A stretch of 5,588 nucleotides of DNA, taken from positions 1 through 5,588 of the forward strand of contig DATBAT010000197.1 of assembly GCA_036271375.1 (NCBI GenBank), in the 5' to 3' direction. The notes under the pieces were generated by a model that was not told the DNA's origin, did not search any database, and was given only the letters and a program-made list of their open reading frames with translations. Every line of letters starts with the position of its first letter. Positions within the stretch are counted from its first letter, which is position 1. Origin of the DNA: DATBAT01 sp036271375 (lineage in GTDB: Bacteria > Acidobacteriota > Terriglobia > Terriglobales > Acidobacteriaceae). A program made the translations under genes and the position numbers. Below, piece after piece: positions 1 to 4,226 of this stretch.

Positions 1-40
1 CTCTGCCCGCGAAAGAAAAGACGGTTGTCCCCTAAAAATA

Positions 41-74
41 AAGGCCGGAGGAGGTTTCCTCCGGCCTTCTTTTT
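41..74 (-). terminator. Rho-independent terminator, probably bidirectional
   Basis: A perfect 12-bp stem (AAGGCCGGAGGA at 41-52 pairs with TCCTCCGGCCTT at 57-68) closes a 4-nt GGTT loop. Read on the minus strand, it starts about 17 nt after the stop codon of the four-helix-bundle gene and is followed by a U-rich run (complement of the A-rich 34-42). Read on the plus strand it is followed by CTTTTTC (69-75), so it could also stop a rightward transcript entering from left of the window. The stem and both T-tracts are directly visible; termination itself is inferred. Confidence 0.88.
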
Positions 75-84
75 CAGCGTTACG

Positions 85-531
85 CTAAGCCGCTGCGCTA
101 TCGCGCAAGCCCTTCACTTTGTCGTGCGCGGCTTGAACGCTGGCCGCCTGACGCCGCACGATCTCTGCGACGTTCGTGGGCAACGAGCCCTTCAGCGCTT
201 CCTGATAGTTGGCTTTTGCGTTGTCCTCGCCCTGCTCGACCGAATCAAGAATGGTCTTGTCTCCGCCGCCAAGGGCAACTTTGGTGTCAATCCAGGTGCG
301 ATGCAGAGCCGCCACCGCAGAACCGGATTCCTTCTTCCCCGGCTCACCCAAGTTTGTTAGCTCGACCGTTAGTTCGTTGGCGAACTTTTTGCGTTCGGCA
401 CTTTGTTGGTTGAAATAGCTCTGAAGATCGGGCCGCTTGGTGTGCTCGGCTGCGTCCTTGTAGCCATTTTCTCCGTCTTTCAAAGTTTCTATGAGTTTCT
501 CGACCACATCGACAGCATTTTTATTATCCAT
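85..531 (-). CDS. PA2169-family (DUF2383-like) four-helix-bundle protein
   Basis: This 148-residue soluble protein has no signal peptide or membrane segment. It resembles the PA2169/DUF2383 family, which has a ferritin-like four-helix-bundle fold and no firmly established biochemical role. Family-like features are an N-terminal helix with LIETLKDGENGYKDAAEH (residues 13-30), a second helix with RKKFANEL (47-54), the central GSAVAALHRTWIDTK segment (70-84), then GEDNAKANYQEAL (101-113) and a C-terminal amphipathic helix ending DSAAA. The many Glu and His residues in the helices fit a ferritin-like bundle, but I cannot show metal binding. I chose the ATG at 529-531 because GGAGG (540-544) lies 8 nt upstream; an in-frame TTG at 544-546 overlaps that site and would add only five residues. 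The gene is transcribed alone, divergently from the HspR-like regulator, and ends at a strong terminator. A stress-related role is inferred from context only. Confidence 0.88.
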   Translation of the reverse strand: MDNKNAVDVVEKLIETLKDGENGYKDAAEHTKRPDLQSYFNQQSAERKKFANELTVELTNLGEPGKKESGSAVAALHRTWIDTKVALGGGDKTILDSVEQGEDNAKANYQEALKGSLPTNVAEIVRRQAASVQAAHDKVKGLRDSAAA

Positions 532-539
532 AATGATGA

Positions 540-544
540 CCTCC
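540..544 (-). promoter_or_regulatory. Ribosome binding site that fixes the start of the four-helix-bundle gene
   Basis: The minus strand reads GGAGG followed by an 8-nt spacer and ATG (529-531). This is close to ideal Shine-Dalgarno spacing. It favours the 148-residue product over the form extended to the TTG at 546, whose codon overlaps the site. Confidence 0.75.
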
Positions 545-617
545 AATCTCTGGGATGCACTCGGGCGAGAGAGGTTGTCGGTTGCGGGTTAGTTTTCGGT
601 GAATGCTGGTTATGCAC

Positions 618-623
618 TAGAAT
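618..623 (+). promoter_or_regulatory. Possible -10 box for the HspR-like regulator gene
   Basis: TAGAAT differs from TATAAT at one position and lies about 36 bp before the chosen ATG at 659, which would give a short leader. The region 17 bp upstream (TTCGGT, 595-600) is a poor -35 match. The rest of the 532-658 divergent region holds no clear minus-strand promoter and no HAIR-type CTTGAGT/ACTCAAG operator. This is a weak prediction from one hexamer. Confidence 0.2.
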
Positions 624-658
624 ATTGGCTGATACGTAAGTATTTTCTTGTAGGAAAC

Positions 659-1054
659 ATGACCAAGAGAAAATCCAAGGGCGCGTACATGATCTCGTCG
701 GTGGCCGAGATGTACGGGATTCATCCGCAGACGTTGCGCCTCTATGAACGCGAAGGATTGCTCAAGCCCTCACGTACGGAAGGCAACACTCGGCTGTATA
801 CGGATGACGACCTGCAACGGCTGGAATTCATTCTTTCCCTGGCGCGCGATTTGGGCGTGAATATCAGCGGGATGGCCATCATCCTGCAAATGCGCGAACG
901 CATGGAAGAGATGCAGCGTCAGATGCAGGACTTTGTAAAGTATTTACAAGAAGAGGTGCAGTCGCGGGCCACTGCGGCTGTCGATGCTTCGCAGGGCGCG
1001 ATTGTCCCCATGCCAAGGCGCGTACCGGTCGTTTCCACCATCAAAAAACGTTAG
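659..1054 (+). CDS. MerR-family transcriptional regulator, HspR-like
   Basis: A 131-residue DNA-binding protein. Residues 10-53 form a MerR winged helix-turn-helix, with YMISSVAEM followed by HPQTLRLYEREGLLKPSRT (22-40), then N-R-LYTDDDLQRL. The HPQTLR-YE-GL-P-RT signature is typical of HspR, the repressor of dnaK/clpB-type heat-shock genes that binds HAIR operators. A helical, coiled-coil-prone stretch (about 75-102) should dimerise the protein, and a short basic tail ends STIKKR. The cysteines of metal-sensing MerR proteins are absent. I chose ATG 659 because it leaves the usual short lead-in before YMIS and has AGGA at 652-655, although the 3-nt spacing is tight. An in-frame GTG at 599 has no ribosome binding site, and ATG 689 would start inside the conserved YMIS motif. 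No chaperone gene is adjacent, so this may be an HspR paralogue with other targets. It probably forms an operon with the hydrolase 8 bp downstream. Confidence 0.88.
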   Translation: MTKRKSKGAYMISSVAEMYGIHPQTLRLYEREGLLKPSRTEGNTRLYTDDDLQRLEFILSLARDLGVNISGMAIILQMRERMEEMQRQMQDFVKYLQEEVQSRATAAVDASQGAIVPMPRRVPVVSTIKKR

Positions 1055-1062
1055 CCCGCCCG

Positions 1063-1764
1063 ATGCCCCGTCGTTTCTCTCAAACTCTCCTGATCGACGC
1101 CGATGACACACTCTGGGAAAACAATATTTATTTTGAGCGGGCGATCGCGAATTTCATCTCATTCTTGAACCATCGCGAGTTTTCACCGGAGCAAGTGCGC
1201 GAAGTGCTCAACGAAGTGGAACGCGAATGCATCGTCAGCCACGGATACGGGTTGCATGTCTTCGAACACGCCCTGGTGCGAACTTTCGAACAGCTTTCGG
1301 TTGAGCCGATCACTCCGGCGCTTCACGTAACAATCGTTGGGCTGACCAAGGCAATCGCGGAGCAACCGATCGAGGTCCGGCCCGGAGTTCGCGAGACGCT
1401 TCCCTATCTTGCCGCACGGCATCGGCTGATCATGATGACCAAGGGAGCGCTGGCCGAACAGTCAGGAAAAGTGGAGCGCTCCGGGTTGAAGGAATTCTTT
1501 GCTGCGGTGGAAATCGTGGCCGAGAAAGATGTGGCGACCTATCGCACGGTAATTTCGAAATACGGGTTGACCGATGAGTTGACCTGGATGATCGGGAATA
1601 GTCCGAAGTCGGACATTAATCCGGCGATGGCGGCGGGGTTGAATGCGGTATTTCTGCCGCATGGTGACACCTGGATCCTGGAGCATGAGGAGGTAGCGGC
1701 CCCGCTTCCTTCGCGGGAGTTGTTGGTGGTGGATGATTTCTTTCGACTGCGGGAGCACTTCTAG
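1063..1764 (+). CDS. HAD-superfamily hydrolase (phosphatase-like)
   Basis: A 233-residue cytoplasmic enzyme of the haloacid dehalogenase superfamily. Motif I is LLIDADDTLW, with nucleophile Asp12 and acid/base Asp14. Motif II is the Thr126 of LIMMTKG. Lys155 in VAEKDVATY fits motif III. Motif IV is MIGNSPKSDINPA with Asp184, followed by the usual AAGLNAVFLP strand. About 110 residues lie between motifs I and II, which implies a helical C1 cap (roughly 18-105) that shapes substrate choice. Most such enzymes hydrolyse small phosphorylated metabolites; the substrate cannot be named from sequence. Its ATG lies 8 nt after the regulator's TAG with no purine-rich site in front (the spacer is C-rich), so translation may be coupled to the upstream gene. 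Motif I close to the N-terminus supports this start. No hairpin terminator is visible after the gene. Confidence 0.9.
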   Translation: MPRRFSQTLLIDADDTLWENNIYFERAIANFISFLNHREFSPEQVREVLNEVERECIVSHGYGLHVFEHALVRTFEQLSVEPITPALHVTIVGLTKAIAEQPIEVRPGVRETLPYLAARHRLIMMTKGALAEQSGKVERSGLKEFFAAVEIVAEKDVATYRTVISKYGLTDELTWMIGNSPKSDINPAMAAGLNAVFLPHGDTWILEHEEVAAPLPSRELLVVDDFFRLREHF

Positions 1765-1963
1765 CGCGGTTGGAAAATTGGTTAGCAGTTCCCGGTTCTT
1801 GGTTTAGTTACCTTCCCACAACATATGGGCTTGCTTTAAACGACCCACAATTCCTTGAGCTTCTTCTTTCGGTTACAGACCGCCTCAAGCTTGGTGCATC
1901 CAAGGGCCTGCGTAGTCTAAACTCACTAAGCTTGGCGGTTCTCCGCCGGCGTGGAGACGATTC
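1765..1963 (+). other. Intergenic region and leader upstream of ku
   Basis: I see no credible gene in this 199-bp gap. It contains a CTTGG/CCAAG inverted repeat with a 5-nt loop (1890-1904), overlapped by the palindrome CAAGCTTG (1886-1893). It also contains a direct repeat of AAGCTTGG (1887-1894 and 1928-1935, 41 bp apart) and a GGCGG-TTCT-CCGCC hairpin (1934-1947) just before the ku ribosome binding site. No convincing -35/-10 pair stands out and no U-tailed terminator follows the hydrolase gene. The ku promoter probably lies here by position, but that is inference. Confidence 0.45.
1953..1956 (+). promoter_or_regulatory. Ribosome binding site of ku
   Basis: GGAG sits 7 nt before the ATG at 1964. 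It supports that start, which gives the canonical Ku N-terminus MAASVWSGYLTFGL. A small hairpin (1934-1947) ends 5 nt upstream of it. Confidence 0.6.
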
Positions 1964-2809
1964 ATGGCAGCTTCGGTCTGGTCTGGCTATCTCACCTTTG
2001 GACTTATTTCCCTTCCGGTGCGGCTTTTTTCCGGCGCGCGCAGCACCAGTATTTCGTTCAACATGTTGCATCGCGACGACCTGCAACGGGTGAAACAGCA
2101 ACTGGTGTGCTCAGCTGACGGCCAGGTGATCGAGCGCAGCGATACGGTGAAGGGCTACGAGTTTCGCAAGGGCGAGTACATCGTGATCGAGCCGGAGGAG
2201 ATCAAAAAGATCGAGCCGAAGACCGCGAAGACCATGGAGATTCTGGAATTCGTGAAGACGGACGACGTTGACCCGGTGTTTTTCGAGTCTTCTTATTACA
2301 TGATTCCGGAGGAGGCGGGACGGCGTCCGTATGCCCTGCTGACTAAGGCGCTCGAGGAAAGTAAGTACGTCGCTATTGCAAAATTGACCATGCACAATCG
2401 TGAGTACACGGTGTTTCTGCGTCCACATGAAGGCGGCATGATGCTGCATACGATGTATTACTCGGAAGAAGTTCGCAAGGTGGAAGGCTTTGGCGCGCCG
2501 GACGTAGAGTTGAAAGATGCGGAAGTGAAGATCGCGCACCAGTTGATCGACGCTCTGGCAGCCGACTGGGACCCGGAAAAGTATCACGACGAATTCCAGG
2601 AAAATCTGAAGAAATTGATCGAGACGAAGCTGGAAGGCGGCACAGTGGCGGAAGTGGAGAAGCCCAAGAAGCTGGCCCCAGTGGTGGATTTGATGTCGGC
2701 TTTGAAGCAGAGTCTGGCGGAGATGGAAGGCCGAAAGAAGCCCGCGGCGAGTACGGAGGGGAGCCGGGAGCCGGCTGCGCCTCCGAAGAAGTCGAAGCGA
2801 AAGGCGTAA
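1964..2809 (+). CDS. ku: Bacterial Ku, non-homologous end-joining protein
   Basis: A 281-residue protein, within the usual 260-300 range for bacterial Ku. The family homodimerises into a ring that threads onto DNA double-strand ends and recruits LigD for repair by end joining. The N-terminal SVWSGYLTFGLISLPVRL (4-21), VKGYEF (62-67), YYMIPEE (111-117), the YTVFLRPHEGGMMLHTMYY core (148-166) and KYHDEFQENLKKLIE (206-220) are all Ku landmarks. VVDLMSALKQSL (240-251) matches the conserved C-terminal region tied to LigD contact. It is followed by a Pro/Ala/Lys/Arg-rich tail (258-281, ending KKSKRKA), a likely flexible DNA-contacting extension. Only one cysteine is present (Cys49), so the Cys-rich segment of some Ku homologues is not conserved here. 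The gene starts with a good GGAG site. No ligase gene is in the window, so its partner must be encoded elsewhere. The 199-bp gap from the hydrolase suggests its own promoter. Confidence 0.97.
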   Translation: MAASVWSGYLTFGLISLPVRLFSGARSTSISFNMLHRDDLQRVKQQLVCSADGQVIERSDTVKGYEFRKGEYIVIEPEEIKKIEPKTAKTMEILEFVKTDDVDPVFFESSYYMIPEEAGRRPYALLTKALEESKYVAIAKLTMHNREYTVFLRPHEGGMMLHTMYYSEEVRKVEGFGAPDVELKDAEVKIAHQLIDALAADWDPEKYHDEFQENLKKLIETKLEGGTVAEVEKPKKLAPVVDLMSALKQSLAEMEGRKKPAASTEGSREPAAPPKKSKRKA

Positions 2810-2821
2810 GTGTTGCCACCA

Positions 2822-2842
2822 AGACGTTGCGGAGCAACGTCT
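2822..2842. repeat. Perfect stem-loop between convergent stop codons (possible terminator or REP-like palindrome)
   Basis: AGACGTTGC (2822-2830) pairs perfectly with GCAACGTCT (2834-2842) around a 3-nt GGA loop. It occupies most of the 33-bp gap between the ku stop and the aminotransferase stop and touches the latter, whose TAG is the complement of 2843-2845. There is no T-run on either side, so it is not a classical intrinsic terminator. It could still stop or protect both convergent transcripts. The minus strand reads GTGTAGAGACGTTGC, resembling the TAGAGACG-type dispersed palindromes I recall from acidobacterial and cyanobacterial genomes; that resemblance is from memory. Confidence 0.7.
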
Positions 2843-4138
2843 CTACACTGCTGCCGTTTCTGTTACTTCGGAAAGCGCGACGGCAAAGGCTTCCAGCGCA
2901 CGATCAATTTGTTCGCGGGTAATCACCAGAGGCGGCTGGAAGCGGACTACATTTCCAAAAACTCCTCCAACACCTGCTAACACTCCCTGCTTGAGCAGTG
3001 AAGCACGGATGGCTTCCGCTTCCGCCGTGGCTGGGGTCAGCTTTTTGTCTTTGACTAGCTCAACACCGATCATCAAGCCCAAGCCGCGGACCTCCCCGAT
3101 CAGCGAATTTTCCTTCTGCATGTCTTTCAGCTTCGCCATCGCATAGTTTCCAGTGTCGGTGGCTCGCGCTGCGAGGTTTTCTTCCTGCATGAATTCGATA
3201 TTGGCTAGTGCTGCCGCGCAGGAAACCGGATTGCCGCCGAAAGTGGAGAGGTGGTCGCCTGGTTTGTAGGCTGCGGCGATTTCCGGGCGCGTGGTGAATC
3301 CGCTAAGCGGGAAGCCGTCGGCAATGCCCTTTGCAGTGACCAGAATGTCGGGCTCGACGCCATAGTATTCGATGGCAAACATCTTTCCGGTGCGGCAGAA
3401 GCCAGACTGTACTTCGTCGGCGATGAACAAGATACCGTTCTGGTCGAGAATCTTTTTGACCTCGCGGAAATAATTCATCGGCGGAACGACGATGCCGCCC
3501 TCGCCCATCACCGGCTCGGCGATGAAAGCCGCAACATCTCCGGAAGTGGAATATCGAATGACGTCTTCGATGGAGCGGGCGCATTGACGTCCGCATTCTT
3601 CGGCATTATTTGGCCACTGCGAGCGGTAGGAATATGGCGCTGGGGCGAACGAAACGCCGGCGGCGTAAGGGCCTCCCCGTTTCTTGCGGCCCTGGTTGCC
3701 AGTTATGCTGAGAGCGCCGAAACTGCGTCCGTGGAAGCTGGCATTGAGTGCGATGAATTCGTGCTTGCCGGTGTAGAGCCGGGCTAACTTCATGGCGCCT
3801 TCAATGGCTTCAGCGCCACCGTTGCCGAAGAAGGTCTTGGTCAGGCCGCGCGGAGTGATGTGAGCGATCTTTTCCGCGAGATCGGCGACTGGCTGCGCGT
3901 GATAGATGTAGGAAGCACAGTGGATGAGCTTGTCCATCTGGGCTTTGGCGGCGGCGATCACCTTCGGATTGTTGTGGCCAGCGTTCACCACCGATATGCC
4001 GGCGAAGCAGTCCAGATATTCTTTCCCGTTGACGTCGGTCACGGTTGCGCCACTGGCTTTGTCGATGACGATGGGAGTGACGGCTTTCACAAAGCCGGTC
4101 ATTACGTAGTCTTTGTATTTTTGGATGGTGTCGGACAT
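2843..4138 (-). CDS. Class III (PLP-dependent) aminotransferase, AGXT2/GabT-like
   Basis: A 431-residue fold-type I PLP enzyme of normal family length. Visible landmarks are GHNNP (54-58), the phosphate-binding FGNGGAEA (104-111), the ring-stacking SFHGRSFGA (134-142), Glu208 in AFIAEPVMGEGG, DEVQSGFCRTGK with Asp241 contacting the pyridine nitrogen, Lys270 in VTAKGI as the PLP-lysine, STFGGNP (298-304), and Arg399 in VVRFQPPL, which should hold a substrate carboxylate. It moves an amino group from an omega- or beta-amino acid to a keto acid. The mmsA neighbour upstream in the same direction makes beta-alanine or 3-aminoisobutyrate more likely than GABA, because the products would be malonate or methylmalonate semialdehyde, but specificity cannot be read directly. 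The usual NSGAEA or NSGTEA motif is NGGAEA here, a mild variation. The ATG is preceded on the minus strand by AAGGG (4148-4152) at 9 nt. Its stop abuts the 2822-2842 palindrome. Confidence 0.93.
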   Translation of the reverse strand: MSDTIQKYKDYVMTGFVKAVTPIVIDKASGATVTDVNGKEYLDCFAGISVVNAGHNNPKVIAAAKAQMDKLIHCASYIYHAQPVADLAEKIAHITPRGLTKTFFGNGGAEAIEGAMKLARLYTGKHEFIALNASFHGRSFGALSITGNQGRKKRGGPYAAGVSFAPAPYSYRSQWPNNAEECGRQCARSIEDVIRYSTSGDVAAFIAEPVMGEGGIVVPPMNYFREVKKILDQNGILFIADEVQSGFCRTGKMFAIEYYGVEPDILVTAKGIADGFPLSGFTTRPEIAAAYKPGDHLSTFGGNPVSCAAALANIEFMQEENLAARATDTGNYAMAKLKDMQKENSLIGEVRGLGLMIGVELVKDKKLTPATAEAEAIRASLLKQGVLAGVGGVFGNVVRFQPPLVITREQIDRALEAFAVALSEVTETAAV

Positions 4139-4147
4139 GGTTTAAAC

Positions 4148-4152
4148 CCTTT
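4148..4152 (-). promoter_or_regulatory. Ribosome binding site of the aminotransferase gene
   Basis: The minus strand reads AAGGG with a 9-nt spacer to the ATG at 4136-4138. It lies only 3 bp from the tandem octamer array, so changes in repeat number would alter its distance from the mmsA stop codon but not the site itself. Confidence 0.5.
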
Positions 4153-4155
4153 CAC

Positions 4156-4219
4156 CACGGAGTCACGGAGTCACGGAGTCACGGAGACACAGAGACACAG
4201 AGACACAGAGACACAGAGA
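4156..4219. repeat. Tandem array of eight 8-bp units
   Basis: Eight perfect-length octamers run without spacers: CACGGAGT three times (4156-4179), CACGGAGA once (4180-4187), then CACAGAGA four times (4188-4219). The change between variants is stepwise, as expected from slippage duplication of two related units joined by a hybrid. The array fills 64 of the 88 bp between the mmsA stop and the aminotransferase start and separates two genes that look co-transcribed. Similar CACGGAG/CACAGAG strings recur in many environmental bacterial genomes as far as I recall. With no intervening unique spacers it is not a CRISPR array. Any effect on transcription or translation of the downstream gene is unproven. 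Confidence 0.95.
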
Positions 4220-4226
4220 AAAACTT

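Noticed and set aside
599..658. Extended N-terminus of the HspR-like regulator from a GTG at 599
   Set aside because: There is no ribosome binding site, the extension is unlike the family, and the candidate -10 box lies inside it. ATG 659 gives the usual HspR N-terminus.
1854..1889. CTTGAG ... CTCAAG as an HspR (HAIR) operator upstream of ku
   Set aside because: The half-sites are 24 bp apart rather than 7 and lack the seventh base. The same hexamers occur inside coding sequence elsewhere in the window (for example near 759 and 4238), so chance is likely.
1770..2093. Plus-strand open frame bridging the hydrolase-ku gap
   Set aside because: It starts at a TTG without a ribosome binding site, overlaps ku out of frame for about 130 bp and shows no recognisable domain.
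2373..2837. Minus-strand open frame opposite the 3' half of ku
   Set aside because: It has a low-complexity Pro/Ser/Arg composition typical of antisense translation of GC-rich genes, and it overlaps the intergenic stem-loop.
3251..3787. Plus-strand open frame of 178 codons opposite the aminotransferase
   Set aside because: It is a complementary shadow of the conserved PLP-lysine region and has no recognisable domain.
4156..4219. Possible CRISPR array
   Set aside because: The units are 8 bp and contiguous with no unique spacers, and no cas genes are nearby.
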